A DNA stretch of 64,000 bases. Origin: Gnetum montanum (lineage: Eukaryota > Streptophyta > Gnetopsida > Gnetales > Gnetaceae). The first letter of the stretch is position 1; every line of letters begins with the position of its first letter. Both the position numbers and the translations under genes were made by a program. The notes under the pieces were generated by a model. That model had not been told where the DNA came from. It saw nothing but the letters and a program-made list of their open reading frames with translations, and did no database searches. The stretch lies in the NCBI GenBank assembly GCA_015680685.1, contig MNCI01008852.1, forward strand, positions 525,114-589,113, given 5' to 3'. Positions 1 to 12,860 of the stretch are shown here, one piece after another.

Positions 1-690
1 ATGGTCAAGATAGACTCTAATGAAGCTAAAATTTCTAGGCACCTTATTCTACTACTAACCTTTGATAGAAAAGATATGGTATGTTCCTATCTTAAAATAG
101 ATCTTCTCCATAGGTATAAGGGATTGGTACTTCTTAACTTAGATACCATTGGTCCTTTGGATCTTCTTGTGTCCATGTTCAATTGGATGAATACTTCATG
201 AACTTCAACACCTTGGTTAAAGATTGTAAGAATCCTCAATAGCATAGGAGATAAAGATATACCTAATATACATAATGGAATCCAATTTCCTATTATTCTA
301 GAATATGTGTGTCTCTCCTAAAAATCACTCATCATTGATAAACAATTTGAGCTATAATGGAAAAATCTATAATTGGTCCTTTATCTCCTATGGAGTAAAC
401 TCCAAATAGGGTTTGAATCTTAATTCAAGAAGCACACTAGCCACAACTATCTTATTACCAATTACCTTAATACAATCCTTAGGGACTAGTACATGTGTTG
501 CTACTCTTGCTATTGGTTCTTTTACCTGGATAGACTATTATGCTAGGGTTATTGGTTAGTGCACTAATTGCACCTCTAGTGCTACATGTAATTTTCTTTC
601 AGCTTAGGATTGTTGTAGCTTGTCTTATCCTCATTCACATTCATGTTCACTTATAAGCATTATTTTCTTAGTTTTTAAGAGTCCAGACAT
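1..690 (-). pseudogene. TE-M additional 3' ORF (N-terminal part, broken)
   Basis: An ATG at 690 (minus) opens a frame with several stops. In that frame, 85 codons in, VLLELRFKPYLEFTP and EIKDQL match VIVKLDFGPFTKSAPEAIKDQL at the same depth (86 codons) in the TE-N additional ORF. YLGEMYQFW of TE-N corresponds to FLGETHIF here. This shows that the left edge of the window lies inside TE-M's additional ORF. The rest runs off the window. Function unknown; see the TE-N entry. Confidence 0.65.
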
Positions 691-1075
691 ATTTTAGCAT
701 CATTTTTAATCATCTAAGAATAAATTATTCGTTTCCAAAATTTTTCAAGATGGTCTTAACCACTTTTTATCCTTTGATGTAATTAAAAATTTAAAAAATA
801 TGGCAATTATGGAGCAAGATAATTACAAACTAACATTTCCTAAATACTAAGATAACTAAAACATAAAATTCTGAATTAATTTTAATCATTTTTAAGATTA
901 ACTACCTTAAACATTCAAAAACATGGATGTTAGAAAATTTTAAAGTTCATTTCTTAATAACCTCCAAAATGAAGAGCTCAACTCCAAGAGCTTATAGGTT
1001 TTTTAATAGAGTTAAAAAAATACTTGGATCACAAATTATAGTATTGGGAAGGCTTTGAGCTTTTAAAATAACAAG
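691..1075 (-). other. TE-M leader of the additional ORF (right part)
   Basis: Noncoding AT-rich sequence between the additional-ORF start and the TE-A insertion. Near 1030-1080 it resembles TE-B around 33200-33240, next to the internal TATA box. TE-A has therefore inserted into this leader. Confidence 0.5.
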
Positions 1076-1080
1076 AACTC

Positions 1081-1928
1081 TGATGAATCATATTTTTCAT
1101 TAGCTCTAATATCGGGTACCCAATATCGGAGCCTCAACATCAAGGATCTGATGTTGGAGCCAGGATGCAATGTCATATATCTGTATCATAGGATATATCG
1201 TAGGATATACGTCGGCCTATAAATATATTGCTTGGGCTCATGATTTCCATAGTTTTTCAGTTAGAGTAGTGAATCTCTTGCATTTTTTTCTCCAGAGTTA
1301 GAATATTTTTTGAGCACCCACAACAGGAGTCTATGTACAAATCTTTATTTAAACACTGATGTACCTGAGCATAGCAGTGTGATGGGAATAAAAATGAACC
1401 CTTTTGATAGTCCTTGCAACACTAAGAATAGATTAATTTTTCCTTTAATGCACTTTACTTTAATGCATTTGAATTAAGCAATTAATTTCTAGTTGTTAAT
1501 GAACACAAGCACAACCACTTCGAGCACACATATAGTGCTTGGTAACCAAGCAATGCTTAATTTTTGGTAGACTAGTAGCACTATATGTGTTTAGGATGTG
1601 TCCATGAAAGTGGGATGGGTACTTGTGTTAGGCTAGCTAGGTAGTGAATGAATTAGATCTTAAATTACTCTACCTTTCATTCTTCTTGTAGGCGATTAAA
1701 CTTAGAAAATATAAAACGATAAAAATCATGTATCTTAATTACACTTAAACCATACCCTTGATCTCTACAAGTGTATTTGGGAAGACAACAAACATTCTCA
1801 ACATCCATTTCACTTCCTAGAGGAATTAGTGCACTGGAGAACTATAGGTCCATGAAATTTGACTATATCATGTGTGAATGCCTTAGTGATTCATATGGTT
1901 GAGCGTAGGGATACCTCATCACTCATCA
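1081..1928 (+). repeat. TE-A 5' LTR
   Basis: 848 bp, TGATGAATCAT...ACTCATCA. Array of AATATCGG/GATGTTGG-type words starting at 1108, 1122, 1136, 1150, 1169 and 1183 (spacing 14, 14, 14, 19, 14), then TATAAATA at 1218-1225. ATCTTTATT at 1341 pairs with AATAAAAAT at 1387, a poly(A)-signal hairpin with one mismatch. Confidence 0.92.
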
Positions 1929-1929
1929 T

Positions 1930-1949
1930 TGGCACCATTGCCAAGGACC
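1930..1949 (+). other. TE-A primer-binding site (tRNA-Asp type)
   Basis: TGGCACCATTGCCAAGGA directly after the 5' LTR resembles the plant Athila primer site complementary to the tRNA-Asp 3' end, with C-to-T type changes. Confidence 0.7.
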
Positions 1950-2089
1950 TTTTGGTTGTTTCATGCACCATCTAGGATTTAGTAGAAATTATTCAAAATC
2001 GTTGAAATGAACCTTCGAGTCATATCATATTTTACAATTACTATAAAAAAATTCAAAAAGCACATTGCATTTTTACCATCTAATTAAAA

Positions 2090-4600
2090 ATGTCTTCTTC
2101 TAACAAGAGTGCTTCTTCATCCAAGTCTAATAGAGCTTATCAATTGGTGCCTCAACAATATCAAGTGGTATATGCTCATCCTGATGAGTATGTACCCAAT
2201 TTCACCTTCATTCTACATTAGCATGAATAGCTGCGATGGCGTGACATGGAGGGCAACATTGTGTTGCCACTCAATCGATCTATTCCTACAATGCTCCAAC
2301 AAACGCTTATATGATGGGGATTCTAGGAACGTCATGCTAAGTATGTTGTGCAAGATACTAACACTAGGGATTATCATCCCACTGAGGCACAACATCTACA
2401 AGATCGACAACTAGAACAATGTCATGAATTTGCAAAGGGAAAAATATTTAATGATTTCCCATTCCTACTGTACCAAAAAGATGATGGGGAACCCTTCTCT
2501 GGGGGTCTCCTATTCAGTGAAGTTTCTCTCTTTAAATTTGATGAAGAAGGTTAAATTCAGAACCTACAATCCACAATTCACAATCCCAATTCTAGTAAGA
2601 ATGGATCTAATAACAAAGAAGGATCCAATGAGGTAAGTCCAGGTAGGGATGCAGACAAGAAACAAGATCATGATTATGGCCACAATTGCCAAAGAGGTGG
2701 TAGCAAGTACCATGATGATACTAGTCCTCCTTCCGCTTCACCTTTTTCATCATCTTCTTCTTCTTCTAGCTCTAATCACAACCACAGGATGTGAAACCAT
2801 GATGGAGGTGACCAAAATAACTGACAGGACTAAAATGATCAAAGGGACCATTGGGAAAGGCAAGATCAAGGACACAGACATTCAAGAGAGGCACATCACC
2901 ATGAATGAAGGGGTAGTAGAGTGCATCATTAGCACCATGATCATGGCCTCAATGAGCCTTTTCTTGGTACCTGAAGTATGCTTAATATCATAGATGTAGT
3001 ACAAATTCCAACAAGCCATGTGATGGATAGTCAAATCAAAAGTCTAGACATGAACAATATTCCTTGGTTTGAAGGGGGATATAACTTTGATTTGCAAAAC
3101 CATCTCCAAGATTTTCAAGATGCCTGTGCCTTGTAGAACATAGAGAATGAATGGAAAAAACTTAAGTTATTCCAAAGGACACTCATCAAAGAAGCAAAGA
3201 ACTAGTACTGATCCTTAGAGCTAGAATCTATCAAATGATGGAGCACCATGATTGAATTATTTAATGATAAATATCAAACATACTCTAGAGTATCCAACTT
3301 GAGAAGGAAAATCCAAGGATGGAAACAAGGAACACATAAACCCTTGGATGTTGCCATTAGCTGATACTATTCCTTAATGCACAAATGTCCTAGCCATGGT
3401 TATTCTCAACTGGATCAACTTTGCCACATTGTAGAGGGGCTTCGATTAGAAAAGAGCAGAGCCCTTGGTGTCTATACCCAAGGGTAACTATCAAGATTAA
3501 GTTCCTATTAGATACAAAAACTAATCGAGCAGGTAGCTAAAGAGGAGAGTGAATTAAGAAAAAGAGAAAGTGCAAAAGAATATAACCATAATCCTTCCAT
3601 TTGCAAGAGGGAGGTTCAATTCTATGATAGTGAGGAAGAATCTTCACCTAATAATATGGTGAATAGGAAAACCTTCTCAGTCCAAAAATTGCAATCTAAG
3701 ATCACAACCAAGGTTGATCAGTTATGAGACTCCATGGATAGTAGATTTCAAGCTATTCTAAAAATTACTGAAGAGTCCAAAGAACAAGGTAGTGATCATA
3801 AGGACAAGAGGCACAAGGAAGTTGAATGTGCCTATCAAAAAGGTAAGGGTAAGATTGCTACAATAGAAGAATTTGTAGAAAGTAAATTAGATGTTGATGG
3901 TGTGTGACATCTACCAGTATGTACACCCTAAGGAATGTTGTCTCATAGTGTCACATTTATAGGACTCTGGGGTGTATGCTTTGAATCAATGACTAACACA
4001 AAGGTAAACATCCAGAAGATTACCTTATCCTCAAGGTAATTTTAGGTAGTTTCACCAACAACAACAATATTGTCCTAGTGGAACTCCACTGCAATCATAT
4101 GAGTAGTATCAACAATGACAAAAATCACAATCATGGGCGTTGGTACCACCAAGGTAGCAATACCCTTACAGATAATCTAATCCATATGGATACTATGTTC
4201 AACAACCCCAGTCTCCATGTGACTCCTCCAGTCACATTTCTACTTTCCAATCTCACTACCACTTTTTTGATTATTATCAAACTCATTCTCCACATGAAAG
4301 AAGGGATGCCACTTTTTATCCTTATCCCCCTCCTATCCCTGCACATGTTCCTTCTCCAACCACACAGCTACTACCTACTCCACCTATGCTAGGTGAGCTA
4401 CCAGCTTAACCACAACAATGCAATGCTACTAGGGCTATTAATCCCTAACCAATTCATCAACTGAATGGCTTGAATACTCGATTAAGAAAAATATCTTTCT
4501 TTCAACCCCATAGTCCACTTGCGGTTGACAACCCTATCCCTCCATCTTCCTTTTTATTAAATTCCTTTGAGTCCCCTTCAACCAAAATCTACCTAGGATC
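2090..4600 (+). pseudogene. TE-A gag (broken)
   Basis: Starts ATGTCTTCTTCTAAC in the same context as TE-C gag. The N-terminal YAHPDEYVPNFTFILH is followed by a stop. The capsid region at about 3040-3600 reads NIENEWKKLKLFQRTLIKEA, WSTMIELFNDKYQTYSRVSNL and GYSQLDQLCHIVEGL, matching the retrotransposon gag domain of TE-C and TE-N. Nucleocapsid-like and linker sequence follows. Gag would assemble the particle. Stops are mostly TAG, TAA or TGA at Gln, Trp or Arg positions, and frameshifts occur in the second half. Confidence 0.8.
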
Positions 4601-4606
4601 CATACT

Positions 4607-7600
4607 ATGATGCTTACTCACACTGTATCTAATTGGATCCATGTTGAAAACCTTCCTTGGAAACTAGCCAATCTTGGAAGTCCTCTCATTTATTTGCATA
4701 TTACTGGAAATGAACCATGCAAAGCTTTTCTCAACTTAGGTTCTGGTGTCAATTTAATTTCTCATGAGATATACACTACATGGAACCTACCTCCTCTCAA
4801 GAAGAGCAATATCAAATTAGAATTAGCAAACTAGTCCATCACTGTTCCACTGGGACTGGTGGAAGAAATTGTGAGCATTGTCTATGGGTGGTCTTATCCT
4901 ACTGATTTCCTAGTGATCAAGGTGGAAAACTACAAAGTGGATTTTCCAATCATCATGGGAAGGACATGGCTTAGTATCATTGATGCAAGAATGGGCATCA
5001 AAGATCTTGCCCTGGAAATATCCAAAGAAAATGCATTCAAAAATATTAAGAAAAAGCGAGTTCCATGCATCACATACATTCATACAAGGTGCAATTATGT
5101 GCAGAAATTATAGGCCATGAAACAAGCATCTATCTCTACATGCAATCAGTGTGCACCAAAACTAAAAATTTAAAGGTGTTTGTACATAGCAGCCACAAAA
5201 TAGGAGGGCACCTAGTGGCTAACCATTGATTCTGAGAGCAACACACTTTGCATCGAATCAACTTAGAGCCTAACATGTGCATATGTCGTAGGCATGGATG
5301 AATTAGAGCAAGTTCATCACCAACTCTCTAATGATGCAAATTATGATACTTGTTGGGGAGAGTTGGAAATTCCTAAAACTTTTAAGCAAGAGCCCCTGGA
5401 ACTAAAAATGCTACCAACTAGAATAGAATATGTGTTTTTAAAAAATGGGAAGCTTATCATAATCAATGCAAATCTTGCCCTAGAGTAGAAAAAGATGCTA
5501 TTGAATGTGGTTGAAAAATTGTTAGCAGCTTTTGCTTAGTTATATCCTGAACTCACAAGGATTGATCCTAGGATATGCTAACATCGTATCTACACTGATT
5601 TGGCCATGAAGCTAAAGAGATAGCCATAGATATGATTGAACCCTAAACTAAAGCAAGTCATCAAGGAGGAAATCAAACAACTCCTGAAGGTAAGGTTCAT
5701 TTATCCCATTGTAAATAGTGAGTGGGTTAGTCCATTCATAATTGTGCCAAAGAAAGCAAGTAAGTGGTGGGTCTGCATCAATTTTTGGTTGCTAACTATG
5801 GCAATATTCAAGGACCATTTTTCATTACCATTTGTTGATCAAGTGTTAGACACAATATCTAGGCATTGCTACTACAGTTTTCTAGATGGTTATAGTGGCT
5901 ATAACCAAATTCTAATTGTACCAAAGGACAAAGCAAAGACAACGTGCACGAGTCCTTAGGGGAATTTTGCATATCACAAGATGCCATTTAGTCTATGCAA
6001 TCCTCCTACTACATTCCAATGCCTAGTTTTGAGCATTTTTCGACAACAAATTGAAAGTGGTGTGGAAGTTTTCATTGATGACTTCTTCACTTATGGAGCT
6101 ACATTTGAGCAAGCCCTGGACCACCTTGAGAAAGTGCTAAAATGATGTGTTGAAACCAACTTGCAGCTCAATTGGTGAAAAAGTCACCTAATGGTTTGGG
6201 AAGGCATTGTTTTGGGGCACAAAATATCACAAGCAGGAATTGAGGTAGACCTTGAGAAAATAAGGATCATCCAAGGAATAACTTGCAAACCAGAAACTAT
6301 CAAAGATGTTCAATCATTCTTTCGATGTACTAGCTACTACCAATGATTCATAGAGAATTCTACTAAGATTGCAAAGCCATTGGTGGAGCTAACAAAGAAA
6401 GATGCTCCATTTGTTTGGATTGCGAAATGTGAAAAAACATTCCAATAGCTAAAGGAGAAACTTATAGAAAATCCAACTAGTCTAGACTATTTCATGTCAT
6501 GATGGATGCATCAAATTATGCCTTAGGAGCTGTGCTTACATAGATGGATGATAAGAAACATCTAGCTGAAGCATTGTGAATGCACAACTAAACTACACCA
6601 CTATAGAAAAAGAATTGATGGTAGTGGTATTTGTTCTAAAGAAGTTCAAGCATTATGTGCTTAGATACAAGGTGTTTGTGCACCTAGATTACAGTGTCAT
6701 TTGCTTCTTGATGAACAAGCCAACGGTGAGTCCTCATGTCATATGATGGTTAGCGATCTTGAAAAAATCCGATCTTATGATGGTAGATTGAAAGGGCACT
6801 GAGAATGTGATCATTGATCACTTGTCTTGGTTGCGATGGGACAACAAAGAGGAAGAAAACCCACTATCTGATATGTTTCCTATTGAACTCCTCTTTATTG
6901 GCACTATAACCAAACAATTGCCTAATGAGCCTAAATGGTATGACGGCATTTTCACCTATCTTCTCACTCAAGAGATGCCATAAGAATTGGACCATTTGAA
7001 GAAACAATAGTTTCGTCACTAGGTAAAACACTTCATGGAGATCAATGGACACCTCTACAAGGCATGCACTGATGGCCTAGTTCATTGGTGTATCTTAGAT
7101 GCCAATCAACTACACATTCTCCATGATATTCATGAAGGTCCTTGTGGAGGACACTATGTTGGGAGATGCATGGACATTAAAATCCTAATGGCATTGTACT
7201 ATTGGCCAACAATCTTCAAGGATGCTCACCATCACATCTGCTCTTGTGAATGATGCCAACGAGATGGTGGAATAACTGCTCAAATGGAGGAACCTCAACA
7301 ATGGATTCAACCATTGGAACCCTTCAACATCTGGAACATTGATTTCATGGGTCCCATCATGCCCATGTCAAATGGAAAGGTGTAAATCATAGTTGCTATT
7401 GAGTATTGTCCAAAATGGGTAGAAGCAACAGCCATCACCAACTGTACATCTTCTACTATTGCTTAGTTTGTACAAAAAAATGTTATAAACAGGTTTGGTA
7501 TGCCACGTGTATTAAATTTTATAATGGAACTGACTTTATAGGCACTACTTTTCGAAATCTCATGCAACGCTTAGGGGTTGAACATAAACTCATAACACCC

Positions 7601-8280
7601 TACCACCCCCAAGCTAATGGTCAACCTGAGGTTACTAATAGGGAAATCACAAGGATTCTAATAAGAACTATTAGCAAATATAGAAAAGTCTAGAGCATAA
7701 AACTTGATGATGCCCTTTGGGCCTACCACTTAATATGGAAACTTCCTATAGGCTATTCTCCCTATGAGCTTATGTATAGAAATTACCAACACTTCCTATT
7801 TAATCTGAGCTCCGTACACTTTCAACAACTTCTAACCTTGACCTTGACTTGATTCTAGCACAAAAAGAAAGACTAATGAATCTCAACCTACTAGATGAAA
7901 ACCGATTGGTGGCCCTATCATCTAACAAGTTGCACAAGGCCTACAACAAATAGCGTCATGACCTTAAAATTTCAACCAAGAGATAAGGTTCTCTACTAGA
8001 ATCCCACACACGTACCTCAACAAACTAAGTTCCAAACATTGTGGGAAGGACCTTACGTCATTTACAAAAATTTTTCTTTTGGGGCCATGATGATCTACAA
8101 ACCTAAGAGCCTAAATAAGAAATAGCTAGTCAACATCTAACAAAGCAAACCTTTCCATGAGCATAAGTTAGCTAATACAACAAATGCCTCATCGAATGAA
8201 CAACAACACTCCATATTTTAGATTTCCTCCTTTCAACATAGTCATGAGGGAGATGGCCACCCATACTAACCATATAAGTG
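4607..8280 (+). pseudogene. TE-A pol: protease, RT, RNase H, integrase (broken)
   Basis: Protease at 4607-5113 has NLGSGVNLIS where an active retropepsin has a D-S/T-G triad, so the catalytic Asp is lost. RT starts near 5636 (MNPKLKQVIKEEIKQLLK) and keeps FIDD at 6071-6082. RNase H has MDASNYALGAVL near 6500. Integrase zinc region (H-H-C-C) is at 7035-7264. The core at 7340-7690 reads NIDFMGPIMPMSNGK, then YNGTDF, where DNGT.F is expected (catalytic Asp to Tyr), then EVTNREI. The last codons near 8130-8170 correspond to LVNIQQSKPFHEHK of the family. More than a dozen stops and several shifts; inactive. Confidence 0.88.
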
Positions 8281-10255
8281 GCTCCTCAGTTTTTTAACTT
8301 TTTATTTTACATATTTTTTGTTTTACAACTTTTTGTTTTACACATTCTTTATTTTACATCTTCTTATTTTCATGTTATTAATCTTTTCTAATTTTTTTTT
8401 ACACCTTCATTAGTACATTTTATATTTCTTGAAAATTTTACACTTTCTTTTATATTTTCTTTTATTTTATTTTGATGTGATTTTCTAGCTTTTTGTTAAC
8501 AAGTGTCAAGTACAGTGGTAATGCATTGCTTGATGGTGGCATGTATTATTTTGTTATTTGATTGTTGGTATTTGGATTTTCTCGTTGAATTTCATTATAG
8601 ATGATTAGGACATGGTTTCTTTTTCATGCAATAAGTAGTGAGTCCACAGCATTCACCCAGCCACAAACTCTATGGTTTTTCTTATTCTGGAAACAGGTAG
8701 TCCCTTTTTTATTAACAAAACTTTAAAAAATTTGTGACTTTGGTAGTTTCTAGAATTGGAAAGGATTCAAAGGTTTGAATAGGATGTGACTTTAAGGGGA
8801 TTCAATATTATTTATACTTTTCTATTTGTGTGGATGCATGTGTGTTTTCATGGATTTCTTACCATTCCATGTCAACCAATAAAAGGAAGTTGAATAAGTC
8901 TTTGCATGGTGTGGTTCTCATCAAAAAAATGATGGGAATTCAAAGCACACACCTTAGAAAAAATAAATGCATAGGTATTTTTATGGTGTGGTTCCCATTT
9001 CAAAAAAATGAAGGAAATTCAAAACACACCCCTTAGACAAAATAAACAAGCTATAAGCACTGGTTATGGGACTAGAACGATTTGTTACCCATGCCTAAAT
9101 GTCTCCTCTAACTAAGGCCCTTCCTCACTTCCTACTTCTCTTTTCTTATTTAATAAGAAATAGTGGTTGTTCTGTGGGAGCACTCTTGTGTCTCAGGGGA
9201 ATGGATTGGTCTTAGAATGATGATGTGAAGTCACTAAACAAGGTTGGTTTTGGTCTGGACTAATGATAAATCTTATCAAGACATTTAACCATAAAATCTA
9301 GAAGGGATTTCATGTGACCTTAATCAGGAACTCCATTCCACTCTCTCTCATCCATCTATGCTTTCCATGTCTCACCTCACTACTGGTTTCATGTTCTTGT
9401 TCAATGTCCTGGTTTGATGCATCAAAATTCTTAGATAGCTTCTTCTAGGTTTTGTAGTTAACCTTCTATAATCATTAACCATCCAAAAAGCCCACAAACT
9501 CTTTGGTTTGAAGTTATGCAAGGGCATAAAAGGCTTGTGCCTACTCTGGGGAGGATCCACTTGCATATCATTTGGTTAGGTTACTTAATTTCTTTACCCT
9601 TAGACACTCTTACAATAAAATCCTTTTGTTTCCCTTATCAATGACATCCAATTGTGCACATCTTCACAACATTTTTCAATGAACTTTCCTTTTTATTGTT
9701 GTGAATTCTTACACCCTCTTCAAATATTTTCTTGTGTCAAACTTGTTCAAATTTAATGGACCACTTATCTATTTTACCCTATTTTTCAGCCTTCTCACTA
9801 ATACTCCTAAAGGAATCAATCTACCACAATCACAACCTAGCCAAGTATAACCATCGATAAGACAAGGCATTTAATAGCTATGTGTTACACATTGCATACT
9901 AATTCATGATTCTATTTTGATTTTACTGGAAAGCATGGACTAGAAGTAGGACTATCTTCACCAACAATGATGTAGCAGTACCACACAATGAGGCTCATTC
10001 ATGATTGTTGGATCTTCTCTCTCACTCTTCAACTGCCAAGAGGCATTGGATGTCATTTTTATTCAAGATGTTCACTTCTCTTATAATGAACATCCAATTT
10101 TATAAATATTTTAACTCCATACACTTAGGCACTCAAAGTCTATTTTTTCCATCTAAGTTAGTTTGTATGTTAGTCAATAATCCCATACCTACCTAATATT
10201 TTGTAAGGAACTTGTTCCTCCTCTTCTTCACTAGATGAAAAGTTTTTATTCAATC
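8281..10255 (+). other. TE-A 3' noncoding region
   Basis: Starts with a T-rich run (8290-8480) and continues without a plausible coding frame. The same region occurs in TE-B (33420-34910, reversed), TE-N (about 20650-21960) and TE-C (from about 63480). The last 120 bp share AGTCAATAATCCCATACCTA with TE-N at 25433. An imperfect local duplication with CATGGTGTGGTTC and TTATGGTGTGGTTC lies at 8900-9040. Confidence 0.6.
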
Positions 10256-10264
10256 ATGGGGGTA
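10256..10264 (+). other. TE-A polypurine tract
   Basis: ATGGGGGTA directly before the 3' LTR; TE-N has the same nine bases before its 3' LTR. Confidence 0.7.
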
Positions 10265-11106
10265 TGATAAATTACATTTTTCATCAGCTCTGATATCAAA
10301 TACCCAATATCGAAGCCTTGACATCGAGTATCTGATGTCGAAGCCAAGATGCGATGTTGAATATTCGATATCACGAGATATAGGCCAGCCTATAAATATA
10401 GGGCTTGGGCTCACACTTTCCATATAGTTTTTCAGTAAGAGTAGAGAAGCTCTTGCAATTTATTTTCTCCAAAGTTAGAATATTTTCTAAGTGCCTGTAG
10501 CATGAGTCTAAGTGTTTATGAATCTTTGTTCAAACACTGATGTACCTGAGTGTAACAATGTGGGTATAAAAATGAACCCTTTTGATAATCCTTGCAGCAC
10601 TAAGAATAGATTAATGTTTCCTTTAATGTACTTTACTTTCATGCACTTTACTTTAATGCATTTGAATTATGCAATTAATTTTCAGTTATTAATGAACACA
10701 AGAATGACCACTTCGAGCATACATATAGTGCTTGGTAACCCAGCAATGCTTAACGTTTGGTAGCCCAGCAACACTATATGTGTTTAAGATGTGTCCAAGA
10801 AAGTGGGATGAGTACTTATGTTAGGCTAGCTAGGCAGTGAATGAATTAGATCTTAAATTACTCTACCTTTCATTCTTCTTGTAGGCTATTAAACTTTGAA
10901 AACATAAAACGATAAAAGTCATGTATTTCAATTACACTTAAACCATAACCTTGAGCTCCACAAGTGTAGTTGGGAAGACAATGAACATTCTCAACACCCA
11001 TTTCAATTCTTAGAGGAATTAGTGCACTAGAGAACTATAGGTTTATAGAATTTGACCAGATTAGTGATTTGTATGGTTGGGCATAGGGGTACCTCACCGC
11101 TTATCA
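10265..11106 (+). repeat. TE-A 3' LTR
   Basis: 842 bp, TGATAAATTAC...GCTTATCA. Words start at 10292, 10306, 10320, 10334, 10353 and 10367 (spacing 14, 14, 14, 19, 14, identical to the 5' LTR). TATAAATA at 10391-10398 lies 24 bp after the last word start. Confidence 0.92.
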
Positions 11107-11111
11107 AACTC

Positions 11112-11225
11112 TCTTTGCATTTTAAGAAAAATTTGACAAAATATAAAGCGATGTTGGGTATTTATAGTTTTTATGACTACAATATTGTACAACCTACGAT
11201 AATATAGCCCATGTAATATGCATTT
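11112..11225 (-). promoter_or_regulatory. TE-M internal promoter-like segment (decayed)
   Basis: A minus-strand TATAAATA lies at 11166-11159. Words of the form AATATNGN start at 11181, 11201 and 11215, spaced 20 and 14 bp. The nearest word begins 22 bp before TATA, as in TE-B. Sequence after TATA (CCCAACATCG... and GCAAAGAGAG) resembles TE-B at 33240-33283. Confidence 0.45.
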
Positions 11226-12860
11226 TTTCTCATATTTTATCCTTAAAAATTGTTATTTTTCCATGTATGGTGGATCCTAGAGCTTTGTAAGAATTTCTAA
11301 GCTAGAGTATGAGTCTCATTAATGATTGGTCTTATAGAATTTAAAATTAAACAAAAATAAGAATTTTGAAGAAAATTCATAAAAATTAATTAAAAATTCA
11401 ATAAAAATTAATAAGTAGATCCCACAATAAAGCATGAATTCAAAGAAGTTTCATATTATGCTCTAGAGAGTGTAAGGCTGGTTCTTAATCAAGATCAATA
11501 AGAGTTAGACAAGTGGATCCTTCTCAAAGTAAACTCCTTTCTATAATGCACCTATATAACCATTCCTATAGACCTCCATAGGCACCTTAGAAGTCAAATG
11601 TTGGTCATGTTTTTATTTCAACAATACTTAACTTCCATAGTTGTGATCCTACACTACGCTAAATAAAATCATAAATTTCATAATTAAATCTTGTCAATGA
11701 AGAGAGATGGAATATGAAGGGGTTGGAGAATTGGAACATGAGGTGCATTACGATGGTCATAGTGGATCCCATATGTGAGGGATGATTAGAATGACTACTA
11801 TATCTATCCATCAGTATTCCAAACTAAGTCAAACCATAACTAGTGACATCACATTGTATCATCTTAAGCTTGCCACCATGAGATCACTAGTCATCACATG
11901 ATATTACCACCTAATAAGAAAAACTGGAAAATCAAATATTAGTATTTTTTAAAAAAATAATTAATTAACCATTGGAATTTGGTGTATGTACCTTAGCCAT
12001 TGGTTAGAAGAGTTCCTTCAAATATGGATCACTTACCTTTCTAACCTCATAGCCAATGCTAATCCCATCAGAGGAGTACCTTCAAACATGGATTACATGA
12101 TTGTCTAGTCACATGGTATGACTAGTCTAAGGGACCATGAGATTCTTGGAAATATCCTACCTTCCAACATAGGTTACATGCCTTTCTAGTGGTATTCCAA
12201 GAGTAAATTCATATTAATTAATTAATTACCATTGTCATAGAACCTTTAAACATGGATCACATGATCTTCTAGTGACATAATAAGGGAACAAGTGTTTTCA
12301 AATAATATTTCCTAACTACAATAAAATAAAATTAGTAATGTATCAATGTGGGGCTATTGGAACCCTAAAGTGGAAGTCCAAAGAACTAAGAAGTTCATTG
12401 AATGTTACACCCTTGTCAATATCCCATTGGTCCTTCTCCCTTTAGTCAAAGTAGAGTGGTCATGGGTTAATTTTAGTTTTAAATTTAATAGGAACCACAT
12501 TATTCCTATGGTAAGAACCTCTTATTAATAAAAATGGTCTCATTTCCATGCACAATTATTCCTTTTATAGTTTTAATAACATAGGACAAAATTCCAACAT
12601 GTGGAGATAATTCCTGCACATGATTGATAATTTTAATAAAAAAAATATAAAAAATATCTATAAATGCATAAATAAAATGCCCAAGAAATAAAAAATTATA
12701 AAATATATTTAAATTAGTAAGAAATGGAAAACATAAGAAGAAAAATAAAGAAAATAATTCAAAATTTTAAAGAGATTAAAAAATAACAAAAAGATGTAAA
12801 ACAAAAAAGTAAAAATGCACTCACAAGATCTAATTAAAAAAATTATGTCCTCCATGATTG
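11226..12860 (-). other. TE-M 3' noncoding region
   Basis: AT-rich and without coding sequence. Several stretches correspond to TE-B's region 33420-34910, for example CCTTCAAACATGG with ACATG and TCTAGT. The A-rich segment 12600-12850 corresponds to the T-rich segment that follows pol in TE-A (8290-8480), read in reverse. Confidence 0.5.

Larger units (their letters stand above)
1081..11106 (+). mobile_element. TE-A: full-length Ty3/gypsy (Athila-like) retrotransposon
   Basis: Complete 10.0-kb element: 5' LTR 1081-1928, primer site, gag, protease, RT, RNase H, integrase, long 3' noncoding region, polypurine tract and 3' LTR 10265-11106. The 5-bp target duplication AACTC is exact (1076-1080 and 11107-11111). 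The RT text (FIYPIVNSEWVSPF, FLDGYSGYNQI) and the primer site fit the Athila/Tat branch. Unlike TE-B and TE-N it has no additional ORF and no internal promoter. The LTRs differ at many C/T and G/A positions, so it is old. All frames are broken. Confidence 0.92.

Noticed and set aside
1-201. 66-codon plus-strand ORF at the window start
   Set aside because: It is antisense to the TE-M additional ORF, which is supported by homology to TE-N on the minus strand.
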